Part shown: positions 25,200 to 33,700 of the stretch, piece by piece
How the letters are laid out: every line of letters begins with the position of its first letter
Position numbering within the stretch: the stretch's first letter is position 1
From: Streptomyces sp. CC228A
Lineage (GTDB): Bacteria; Actinomycetota; Actinomycetes; Streptomycetales; Streptomycetaceae
Length of the DNA: 64,000 nt
Direction: 5' to 3'
Assembly: GCF_021390935.1 (NCBI RefSeq)
Contig: NZ_JAJPUI010000015.1
Coordinates: 17,348-81,347, forward strand
The notes under the pieces: model-generated
What the model saw: the letters and a program-made list of their open reading frames with translations, nothing else
Databases searched by the model: none
Told to the model about the DNA's origin: nothing
Program-made: the position numbers and the translations under genes

Positions 25200-25799
25200 G
25201 TGCTCCCGTGGGAGGGGTGGCCTGTCGTGTCATCGTTCCTGGGGAGGCCGTGGATGCCGTCGGTCGTGGGGTTGCTCGAACAGCGTGAGCTGGGTGCTCG
25301 CCGTCGCGTGGACGAGTTGCGGGAGGAGGCCGACCGCGTCCAGGCCGAGCTGGTCGTGGCCGAGCGGGAATGGAAGGAGTGGGTCATCGCCCGCTCGCGG
25401 GTCGGCGAGGTGCTGGGTCCGGTGGACGAGACCGAGGACTACGCCCGGACCGAACGGGCAGTGCCGGCCCAGGGGCAGGCAGGGGAGGCATCATCGGTGT
25501 CGATGGCGGCGAAGCCGAAGTCGCAGGTGCCGGTGTGGCGTGAGGGGCTGGAGGTGTCCGTTCTGTCGATGGACTACCAGCGCATCCTGCAGGCCCTCGC
25601 GGACCGGCATCGCCTCCACCAAGGGCCTGTGACCTGCCAGGAGATGGCTGTCTTGTTCGGCCTGGACGCGGTGCCGGCCAAGGTGGAGGCGCTGCGGTCG
25701 AAGGCGAAGCGGCTGGTCGCGCGCGGCTGGCTGGCCGAGTCCGCGCCGGGCCGGTTCACCCTCGCACGGAGTGTGGCCGGGCCAGACGGCGGGTCATGA
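25200..25799 (+). CDS. Accessory protein carried by the IS5-type element, copy 1
   Basis: 199 residues, GTG start. Coiled-coil N-terminal half (LLEQRELGARRRVDELREEA, then VQAELVVAEREWKEW), a linker, and a winged-helix-like C-terminus (QALADRHRLHQGPVTCQEMA, VEALRSKAKRLVARGWLAES, GRFTLAR). It may bind DNA and modulate transposition or be a passenger. The same gene is in copy 2, and a relic is at 19241. Confidence 0.7.
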   Translation: MLPWEGWPVVSSFLGRPWMPSVVGLLEQRELGARRRVDELREEADRVQAELVVAEREWKEWVIARSRVGEVLGPVDETEDYARTERAVPAQGQAGEASSVSMAAKPKSQVPVWREGLEVSVLSMDYQRILQALADRHRLHQGPVTCQEMAVLFGLDAVPAKVEALRSKAKRLVARGWLAESAPGRFTLARSVAGPDGGS

Positions 25800-26673
25800 T
25801 CATGGTCATCGACCAGTAGACCATCGCCTCGGCGCTGGTGGTGCGGCGTTCGAAGTCGCGCACCAGGCGGCGGCTTCGCATCAGGTGCGCGAAGAGCCGC
25901 TCGACGATCCACCGCTTGGGCAGCACCACGAACCCCTTGACGTCATCGCTGCGTCTGACGATCGCCAGAACCAGTGCGAACGCGGCCAGGCAGTGCCCGA
26001 CGAGGCTGCCGGTGTAGCCGCCGTCGGCCCAGACGAGTTCCAGCCGGTGGCGGGCGTCGGCGACCTGGGCGAGCAGAACCTTCGCGGCGGCACGGTCTCC
26101 GATGTCCGCGCTTGTGACCATGACGCCCAGCAGTAGGCCGAGGGTGTCGACCACGACGTGCCGCTTGCGGCCGTTGACCAGTTTGCCGCCGTCGAAGCCA
26201 CGGCTGTCGGCACCGACGACGGCGTCTGCCTTGACGGACTGCGAGTCGATCACACCGGCCGTCGGCTCCACATCCCGGCCCGCCTTCCGGCGGACCCGGT
26301 CGCGCAGCCGGTCGTGGAACTCCCTGACCAGTACGTGGTCGCGCCAGCGGCGGAAGAAGGCGTAGACCCGGTCCCACGGCGGGAAGTCGGCTGGCATAGC
26401 ACGCCACTTGACGCCGTTGTCCACGAGATAGCGGATCGCGTCCAGTATCGCCCGGTGGCAGTACGCCTCCGGCTGCCCGCCCCGGCCCCGCAGCCAGCCC
26501 GGCACCGGCAGGAGTGGCCGGACCACGGCCCACTCCGCGTCCGTCATGTCCGAGGGATACCTCCGAACACGTTCCGGGTGATCGGCGGCATTCCCGAACC
26601 GGTGAGCGACGCAATCACACGACGGAGCAGCCGAGTTGAACTCCACCGGCGCGAGCACGTACAACTGCGGCAA
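25756..26673 (-). CDS. IS5-family transposase, copy 1
   Basis: Up to 305 residues. Family proteins usually start near RRYPSDMTDAEWAVVRPLLP, so the true start may be internal (about 26550-26580). DUF4096-type N-terminus, then DDE_Tnp_1: Asp in AGVIDSQSVKADAV, GGKLVNGRKRHVVVDTLGLL, Asp in LELVWADGGYTG, and Glu in KRWIVERLFAHLMRSRRLVR. Intact. Confidence 0.9.
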   Translation of the reverse strand: MPQLYVLAPVEFNSAAPSCDCVAHRFGNAADHPERVRRYPSDMTDAEWAVVRPLLPVPGWLRGRGGQPEAYCHRAILDAIRYLVDNGVKWRAMPADFPPWDRVYAFFRRWRDHVLVREFHDRLRDRVRRKAGRDVEPTAGVIDSQSVKADAVVGADSRGFDGGKLVNGRKRHVVVDTLGLLLGVMVTSADIGDRAAAKVLLAQVADARHRLELVWADGGYTGSLVGHCLAAFALVLAIVRRSDDVKGFVVLPKRWIVERLFAHLMRSRRLVRDFERRTTSAEAMVYWSMTMIMTRRLARPHSVRG

Positions 26674-26813
26674 CAGGGTCTCCTGGATCTCGGTCGGCTT
26701 CGCAACCCCGAGCTACCAAGAGGCCCTGCCTTCATGCCCACGGCCGGCCGCGATCACCCGATCGAGACTCCCGTTCGACGCCCACCCCTCAAGATCGGAA
26801 CGACAACAGCTAC

Positions 26814-27088
26814 TGAGATACAGCGGTGATCTGGATGGCAGTGGTCTGCGGATTGCTGAGTACGTAGCCCGCACGTACGGAGCCGAGTTGATCGCGATGG
26901 ATGCATCGACGGTGCAGGAGGCGGGCCCTGAGCCGTCATCAGTCCCTTTGGCGCCAGCTCTTGGAGCGGGAGAGGCCACCGTGCGGGATGCCTTGAGGGC
27001 AGGCGGGCGGGTGGTCTTCCAGGAGCACGACGCTGTACTGCGCCAGGTGCTGGGAAAGGCTGAGTGCTGGCCGGAGGCAGGCCCGTGA
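26814..27088 (+). pseudogene. 3' part of a DUF2399 (Wadjet type II JetD-like) gene, separated by IS insertion and inversion
   Basis: About 90 codons directly after the IS copy 1 right end: RYSGDLDGSGLRIAEYVART and YGAELIAMDASTVQEAG, then LRAGGRVVFQEHDAVLRQVL. The SGDLDGSG motif is the Toprim-like acidic motif of DUF2399/TIGR02679 proteins. Joining this at the TGA triplet to the minus-strand fragment ending at 29073 restores one continuous frame (GIHL-RYSGDL). DUF2399 proteins are the nuclease subunit of Wadjet type II anti-plasmid systems; the other subunits are not in this window. Confidence 0.7.
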
Positions 27089-27397
27089 GTATCATTCACG
27101 CCAAACGGCCACCAAGCCTGATGCCGTTCCAGGTGGAACCGGATGGCCGCAAGTAGGTCATCGACGGCACCCCGACGATCGGCCGCCCCGTGGCGGAAGA
27201 CTTCGAGCCGGCGCGCGTGCTGACGGCACCTCAGCGAGGCGGAGTGCCCCCTCGGATGCTGTCCCGGCCGGAGCAGTGGGAGCCCGGTGCCTCGGCTCAG
27301 TTGAGAGGAAGCGGGCTCCCCCTCCCCGCATCTGTTGTGCCTTTCCGGCCGCCGGGAGGCAGAGGAGGCAAAAACGGATCCGCCGAAAGTTTTTTGC
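27085..27397 (+). pseudogene. Remnant of a gene downstream of the DUF2399 fragment
   Basis: A GTG overlapping the DUF2399 stop (GTGA) opens a frame reading VSIIHAKRPPSLMPFQVEPD, a TAG four codons later, then in the same frame GTPTIGRPVAEDFEPARVLT. An in-frame stop and truncation at the IS copy 2 boundary make it a relic. Function not recognised. Confidence 0.35.
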
Positions 27398-27540
27398 TAA
27401 GTAGCTGTTGTCGTTCCGATCTTGAGGGGTGGGCGTCGAACGGGAGTCTCGATCGGGTGATCGCGGCCGGCCGTGGGCATGAAGGCAGGGCCTCTTGGTA
27501 GCTCGGGGTTGCGAAGCCGACCGAGATCCAGGAGACCCTG

Positions 27541-28458
27541 TTGCCGCAGTTGTACGTGCTCGCGCCGGTGGAGTTCAACTCGGCTGCTCCGTCGTGTGAT
27601 TGCGTCGCTCACCGGTTCGGGAATGCCGCCGATCACCCGGAACGTGTTCGGAGGTATCCCTCGGACATGACGGACGCGGAGTGGGCCGTGGTCCGGCCAC
27701 TCCTGCCGGTGCCGGGCTGGCTGCGGGGCCGGGGCGGGCAGCCGGAGGCGTACTGCCACCGGGCGATACTGGACGCGATCCGCTATCTCGTGGACAACGG
27801 CGTCAAGTGGCGTGCTATGCCAGCCGACTTCCCGCCGTGGGACCGGGTCTACGCCTTCTTCCGCCGCTGGCGCGACCACGTACTGGTCAGGGAGTTCCAC
27901 GACCGGCTGCGCGACCGGGTCCGCCGGAAGGCGGGCCGGGATGTGGAGCCGACGGCCGGTGTGATCGACTCGCAGTCCGTCAAGGCAGACGCCGTCGTCG
28001 GTGCCGACAGCCGTGGCTTCGACGGCGGCAAACTGGTCAACGGCCGCAAGCGGCACGTCGTGGTCGACACCCTCGGCCTACTGCTGGGCGTCATGGTCAC
28101 AAGCGCGGACATCGGAGACCGTGCCGCCGCGAAGGTTCTGCTCGCCCAGGTCGCCGACGCCCGCCACCGGCTGGAACTCGTCTGGGCCGACGGCGGCTAC
28201 ACCGGCAGCCTCGTCGGGCACTGCCTGGCCGCGTTCGCACTGGTTCTGGCGATCGTCAGACGCAGCGATGACGTCAAGGGGTTCGTGGTGCTGCCCAAGC
28301 GGTGGATCGTCGAGCGGCTCTTCGCGCACCTGATGCGAAGCCGCCGCCTGGTGCGCGACTTCGAACGCCGCACCACCAGCGCCGAGGCGATGGTCTACTG
28401 GTCGATGACCATGATCATGACCCGCCGTCTGGCCCGGCCACACTCCGTGCGAGGGTGA
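27541..28458 (+). CDS. IS5-family transposase, copy 2
   Basis: Identical to the 25756-26673 protein over its whole length. TTG as annotated start; a start nearer SDMTDAEW is more typical of the family. DDE motifs as in copy 1. Intact, so this copy could supply transposase for both. Confidence 0.9.
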   Translation: MPQLYVLAPVEFNSAAPSCDCVAHRFGNAADHPERVRRYPSDMTDAEWAVVRPLLPVPGWLRGRGGQPEAYCHRAILDAIRYLVDNGVKWRAMPADFPPWDRVYAFFRRWRDHVLVREFHDRLRDRVRRKAGRDVEPTAGVIDSQSVKADAVVGADSRGFDGGKLVNGRKRHVVVDTLGLLLGVMVTSADIGDRAAAKVLLAQVADARHRLELVWADGGYTGSLVGHCLAAFALVLAIVRRSDDVKGFVVLPKRWIVERLFAHLMRSRRLVRDFERRTTSAEAMVYWSMTMIMTRRLARPHSVRG

Positions 28459-29014
28459 ACCGGCCCGGCGCGGACTCGGCCAGCCAGCCGCGCGCGACCA
28501 GCCGCTTCGCCTTCGACCGCAGCGCCTCCACCTTGGCCGGCACCGCGTCCAGGCCGAACAAGACAGCCATCTCCTGGCAGGTCACAGGCCCTTGGTGGAG
28601 GCGATGCCGGTCCGCGAGGGCCTGCAGGATGCGCTGGTAGTCCATCGACAGAACGGACACCTCCAGCCCCTCACGCCACACCGGCACCTGCGACTTCGGC
28701 TTCGCCGCCATCGACACCGATGATGCCTCCCCTGCCTGCCCCTGGGCCGGCACTGCCCGTTCGGTCCGGGCGTAGTCCTCGGTCTCGTCCACCGGACCCA
28801 GCACCTCGCCGACCCGCGAGCGGGCGATGACCCACTCCTTCCATTCCCGCTCGGCCACGACCAGCTCGGCCTGGACGCGGTCGGCCTCCTCCCGCAACTC
28901 GTCCACGCGACGGCGAGCACCCAGCTCACGCTGTTCGAGCAACCCCACGACCGACGGCATCCACGGCCTCCCCAGGAACGATGACACGACAGGCCACCCC
29001 TCCCACGGGAGCAC
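28415..29014 (-). CDS. Accessory protein carried by the IS5-type element, copy 2
   Basis: Identical 199-residue partner of 25200-25799: coiled coil followed by a winged-helix-like end. Convergent with and overlapping the transposase gene by 44 bp. Confidence 0.7.
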   Translation of the reverse strand: MLPWEGWPVVSSFLGRPWMPSVVGLLEQRELGARRRVDELREEADRVQAELVVAEREWKEWVIARSRVGEVLGPVDETEDYARTERAVPAQGQAGEASSVSMAAKPKSQVPVWREGLEVSVLSMDYQRILQALADRHRLHQGPVTCQEMAVLFGLDAVPAKVEALRSKAKRLVARGWLAESAPGRFTLARSVAGPDGGS

Positions 29015-29072
29015 CGAACCTATGCCTGACCAGCGAAAACACCGCCCTCAGGTTCGGTACGACAACAGCTAC

Positions 29073-29583
29073 TCAGGTGGATCCCCTGGTCGACCGCGAG
29101 CTGCAGGAGGGTGTGGTCGACGCTGCCGAGCTGACCGCTGGTACATGCCAGCGGGCCGGGGCTGTCACAGGCCATGGCGGCTTCTAGGACCGAGGGGTTC
29201 TCGACCACAGTGAGCACCTGGGGCGCGAGCGTCGGCGGGGTGTGGGTCAGGTCGAGCAGGGTCAGGGCTACGGGCGTGGCCACCTCTCGTAGCCGCCGGT
29301 CCACTGGCCCGTCGCCCACAGCCTGCACCTGATACAGCAGCACGGTGGCCGACAGCCGGTCGGCGATCACTCCGTAGTCGGCGAGCAGCACCCGGACCAG
29401 GTCGGGGCGGCTGGGCTCGGGGCGCTTGGCCAGTTCGGCGACTGCTGCCACCAGTCGGGCGCCGGCGGTGGTGTCCAGGTCGAAGTAGTGCGGGTCGCCC
29501 GCGCAGTCGTGCGAGAGCTTCGCCAGAGAGACCGCGGGACTGTGCGGCAGCTGGGAGGTGGCGGCGGCCAGGGCGTCAGGCCC
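29073..29583 (-). pseudogene. Central part of the same DUF2399 (JetD-like) gene, cut by IS copy 2
   Basis: About 170 codons: AKLSHDCAGDPHYFDLDTTA, PDLVRVLLADYGVIADRLSA, LTLLDLTHTPPTLAPQVLTV, VENPSVLEAAMACDSPGPLA, CTSGQLGSV. The VVENPSVLEAA and LACTSG blocks are typical of DUF2399/TIGR02679. The frame is closed upstream by a TAG next to the HIT-like gene, so the N-terminal third is already missing. The 3' end stops inside IS copy 2; the continuation lies at 26814. Confidence 0.7.
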
Positions 29584-30037
29584 CTACGGGCGGGGCGTCG
29601 GCGTACTCCGTGCCCGGCTCCGGCGGGATCGGCTCTCCGGTGACGGCGTCCGTGCAGTAGGCGTCGAAGATCTCGGCCCGGTTGAGCGGGTGGGCGGTGC
29701 AGTGGCGCAGTCGCCAGCCGAGGACCCGGGAGGTGTCGTCCGCGTACCGGGTGCGCACGACCGCGCCGCCGGGGCGGCTGGACGTCAGGGACAGCAGGGC
29801 GATCACGTCCAGGGCGGCCTCCGCATCCACCTCGGTGTCGTCGCCGAGGTTGTGGAACGGCAGGGCCCGCTCGGCCGAGCGGGCGCGGTGAAGGACTAGG
29901 AGGTGGCCTTCGGTGCAGCCGCCGCTGCGGGGCACGATCGCGAGGGTGTCGGCCCACTCGCGGACGATCTGTGCCGGGGCGGCGTCGTGGACGATCTGGC
30001 AGAACGGGCAGTCGAGCCGCGGGTGCTTGCCGGGCAC
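29576..30037 (-). CDS. HIT-like protein, C-terminal histidine triad absent
   Basis: 153 residues: LDCPFCQIVHDAAPAQIVRE, WADTLAIVPRSGGCTEGHLL, VLHRARS, matching the N-terminal half of HIT-family nucleotide hydrolases. The HxHxH catalytic triad expected near residue 100 is not present; that part reads RVLGWRLRHCTAHPLNRAEI. It may be a divergent relative or a partially rewritten gene. Confidence 0.45.
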   Translation of the reverse strand: MPGKHPRLDCPFCQIVHDAAPAQIVREWADTLAIVPRSGGCTEGHLLVLHRARSAERALPFHNLGDDTEVDAEAALDVIALLSLTSSRPGGAVVRTRYADDTSRVLGWRLRHCTAHPLNRAEIFDAYCTDAVTGEPIPPEPGTEYADAPPVGA

Positions 30038-30715
30038 CGGGGGCCAGTCGATGTGGTGGTGGGTGACCGCGACACGGGTCGCCTGCCCTCTGCGTGCGTC
30101 GGCCGACCGCTTCGGCGAGGGCGGGTGCGCGGTGGCATCGGTACCAGCATTTCACCAGGAGCTGGACCGGGCGGCCGTACGCGGCAGTGAGCAGGGCGGT
30201 GAGCTCGTGCACGGCGTCGTCGACGATGCGGGCCGCACCCAGCGTCGCCAGGACGTAGTCGCGTATGCCGGCGTCCCGGTCTGGCCCGATCCGGCCGCGC
30301 ACGGCCTGGAGCCGGACCTGTCGGACCTGATCGTCGTCCACGCCATCACCGGGGACGTTCTCTAGCCAGTCTGCTCGCGTTGTTTGCAGTCCTGCCGACG
30401 GCCTTCTGAGCACGGCAACGGGTTGACGATCAGCTTCAGGAGGTGGGGCTGTCAAAACCGATGTCAGGCCGAGGGGGATGAGCGACAGTTGGGTTCGCTG
30501 GGGCGGTGTCATGAAGTGGACATCCACGTCGCACACCGAATACCGAGTCCGCCACTACCCATCATGGTGGCGCAGATCACAAAGCAATGGGGAACCGTGC
30601 AGTGGATCTTGTGGCTATCTGTACCAGTTGGTGCCCTTTTCGTCGTCGATACGTTCACATCGGCGCCGCATAAGTGGTTCAGATGTGAATGCCCACAGAG
30701 ATCTAAGGAATCCGA
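30038..30715. other. Region with one possible gene fragment and the RHS upstream sequence
   Basis: On the minus strand at about 30170-30330 a frame reads GIRDYVLATLGAARIVDDAV and HELTALLTAAYGRPVQLLVK, which looks like a plasmid-type gene fragment but is not recognised. From 30370 to 30715 base composition drops and no gene is seen. This probably contains the RHS promoter. Confidence 0.4.
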
Positions 30716-33700
30716 ATGACTCACATACCCTCCTTAAGAGGGCATAGGCGAACCCGGCTCAGAAGGGGTTACCGCTACATAGCGAGCAGTCTTTCCCTGG
30801 CGTTGGCCGTCACTCTACTGGATGGCACGAGCTCGGCCATGGCGGAGTCGCGGCAGGTGTCCGCTGCGCCGAAGAAGGGAGCGGTCACTCAGGCAGCTGA
30901 CATTCCGTCAGCGCGTGTGGCGGCACGGTTGTCGGGCAAGCGGGTAGAGGCGCTGTCGGAGCGGACGGATACCTCGACGACCTGGGTAAACAAGGATGGC
31001 TCGCTCACCACGGAGCTGACTGCCGGACCGACCCGTTTCCAGGACCCAGCCACCGGTCGCTGGCGTGACGTCGACGTCGAACTCGCTGCCGCACCAGACG
31101 GATCCGTGGTCTCGAAGGCCCACCCGCGCGGGCTGAAGCTGGCGGGCAGGACCGGTACCAAGGCCACGTCGCTGAAGGCGGCTCAGGCGACACCGGCCAC
31201 CGACCTGGTGACGTTGGGCGCGGGGGACGAGCAGATCACACTGCAGTGGCGTGGTGGTCTGCCAGCCCCGAAGCTGGACGGCACGCGCGCCACGTATGCC
31301 GAAGCCGTGCCTGCCGCGGACGTGGTGGTGGAGGCGACGCGTACCGGGTTCGAGCAGTTCGTCGAGGTGAAGGCCAAGCCCGCGGCCGGGTTCTCGTACA
31401 CACTGCCGCTGAAGACCAAGGGTTTGAAGGTCACCCAGCAGGCCGACGGCAGTGTTCTGTTCACCGACAAGAAGTCCAAGAAGAGCGCTGTTATGCCGGC
31501 CCCGGTGATGTGGGACGCCACCGTCGACAAAGCCTCTGGTGAGCACACCCGTCGGGGCAAGGTCGGCATGAAGGTCGTCCAAACCAAGGGCGGCGTGGAC
31601 CTGGTCATCACGCCCGACGCGGCGTTCCTGGCCGACCCGGCCACGAAGTATCCGGTCACGGTCGACCCGTCGACGTCGTCGCTGGGTAATCTGTTCGACA
31701 CCTACGTGCAGCAGGGTGAGACGGTCGACTGGTCGGCCGACACCGAACTCGACCTCGGCAACCCGGGTACGAAGAACGCGGACGGCACCTACCGTATCGC
31801 GCGCTCGTTCATCACCTGGAACACGGCACCGGTCGCGGACGCCCTGGTCTCCAGCGCGAAGCTGTCGCTGTGGAACTTCCACTCGGCCAACTACAGCAGC
31901 ACCGCCGGGTGTACGGCCGAGCCTTGGGAGGTATGGACGGCGAACAACGCCTCCACTACCTCGCGGTGGACAAACCAGCCGGCGATGGTGACCAAGATGG
32001 CCACCTCCACTGAGACCAAGGGCAATCCGTCGTGTACCGCGGACGGGTGGATCAACGCGGACGTCACCAACCTGGTGCAGCACTGGGCGAACGAAAAGTG
32101 GTCCTACTCCGGTATGGGCCTGCGTGCCTCTTCCGAGACCACGTCGCTGCAGTGGAAGCGGGTCAACTCCGCTAACGCCGCCTCCAACGTGCCCAAGCTG
32201 ACGGTCACGTACAACTACCGCCCGAGGACCGGCACGAAGCAGGAAGCCGGTGCGCCGTACTTCTCCTACGGCGGTGCCTATGTGGTGAACAGCGTGACAC
32301 CGACGCTGCGCGACACCTTCGTCGACGCGAACGGTGACAAGGTCAACGGCACTTTCCAGATCTTCGACTCGGCCTCCAATACCCAGGTCGGCAACGTTCT
32401 GGTATCGCCGTGGGTGAACTCCGGGCAGGTCGCTTCCGTGACCGTCCCGGCGGGAGTGCTGACCAACGGCAAGACGTACAAGTTCCGCACCAGCCCTTAC
32501 GACGGCACGCATTACAACCTGGGCTGGTCGGAGTGGAAGACCTTCACGGTCGACACCTCCGCCCCGTCCGCCCCGACGGGGATCACATCGACGGACTACC
32601 CGTCGACCGCATGGGTCAAGGGAGCCGGCCAGGCAGGCACGTTCAATGTGACCCCGCCCGCTGCGGACCACCAGTGGCTGGAGTGGTCCCTGGACGGCGT
32701 GACCTGGACCAAGGTGACCACCAGCGGCGCGAGCGGTGCCAAGGCCATCACGGTCACCCCGCCCAAGGACGGTACCCATACCTTGCAGGTGCGGTCGGTC
32801 GACAAGGCGGACAACAAGTCCGAGGCGATCGAGTACACCTTCCACGCCGGCCCCGGCGGATTCGTCCAGCCCAGCGAGGGCGAACGCACCGCACGCCGTC
32901 TGCCACTGGCGGCCGAGGCCGACAGCGCCAAGTACGACAAGGTGTCCTTCTCCTGGAGGCGTTCCGAAGCTGACCCATGGGTGCAGATCCCCGCAGGTCA
33001 CGTAACCTCCGACGGGACGCCATTGACTGCTTGGCCAGTCTCGATGACGGGGGGCAAGAACGCTCCCCTGGTCTGGAACACCACAGACACCGTCAACCCC
33101 GACGGCACCGTCCAGATCAAGGCCGACTTCACCGGCCCCGGTGGCACAGGTGCCACCCAGCCTCTCTCCGCCGTTGTCGACCGCAACGCGACCAGTGCCA
33201 CGTCCGAGCAGGTCGGCCCGGGTTCGCTGAACTTGCTCACTGGCGACTACACGCTGTCCGCCGACGACGCTTCGGCGTTCGGCATGTCACTCTCCCGCAC
33301 TGCCTCCTCCCGCACCCCCGATAGCGGGGACAAGCAAGAGGGCCAGGTACCGATCTTCGGTAAGGAGTGGGTCTCCGGCGTGGTCGCCGAGGCCACCGCG
33401 TCCGACTACTCTCACATCCGCCGGATCTCCGACACTGCCGTCGCCGTCGTCGACTCCGAGGACAACGAGACGCACTTCACAGCGAACGCGGCCAAGACGG
33501 CCTGGATTCCCGAGGTGGGGTCTGAGTCTCTGACCCTCACGGGCAGTGTGACCAGCTCGTTCACGCTCTCGGACACCAAGGGAACGGTCACCTCGTTCAC
33601 CAAGCCGGACGCGACCGCCACCACTTGGCAGGTTTCCTCCACGCTCCTGAACGGTCTGGCGAACACCACGACCACGGTGGTCTCCGAGATCGTGACCGTG

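Larger units (their letters stand above)
25142..26813 (-). mobile_element. IS5-family element (IS1031-type target), copy 1
   Basis: 1672 bp with terminal repeats GTAGCTGTTGTCG...CGACAACAGCTAC. Flanked by TGA at 25139-25141 and TGA at 26814-26816, i.e. a TNA target. It carries a transposase and, convergently, an accessory gene overlapping it by 44 bp. Copy 2 at 27401 appears identical in reverse orientation. The matching TGA flanks are coincidental if the inversion described in the findings is correct. Confidence 0.9.
27401..29072 (+). mobile_element. IS5-family element (IS1031-type target), copy 2, inverted
   Basis: 1672 bp, the reverse-complement twin of copy 1, with the same GTAGCTGTTGTCG termini. 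Flanks are TAA (27398-27400) and TCA (29073-29075), which do not match, as expected after an exchange between the two copies. Confidence 0.9.

Noticed and set aside
25142..29072. Simple composite transposon with two inverted IS copies carrying cargo
   Set aside because: The DUF2399 frame is continuous only if the inner segment is inverted, and the target triplets are exchanged accordingly. Inversion explains the structure better than composite transposition.
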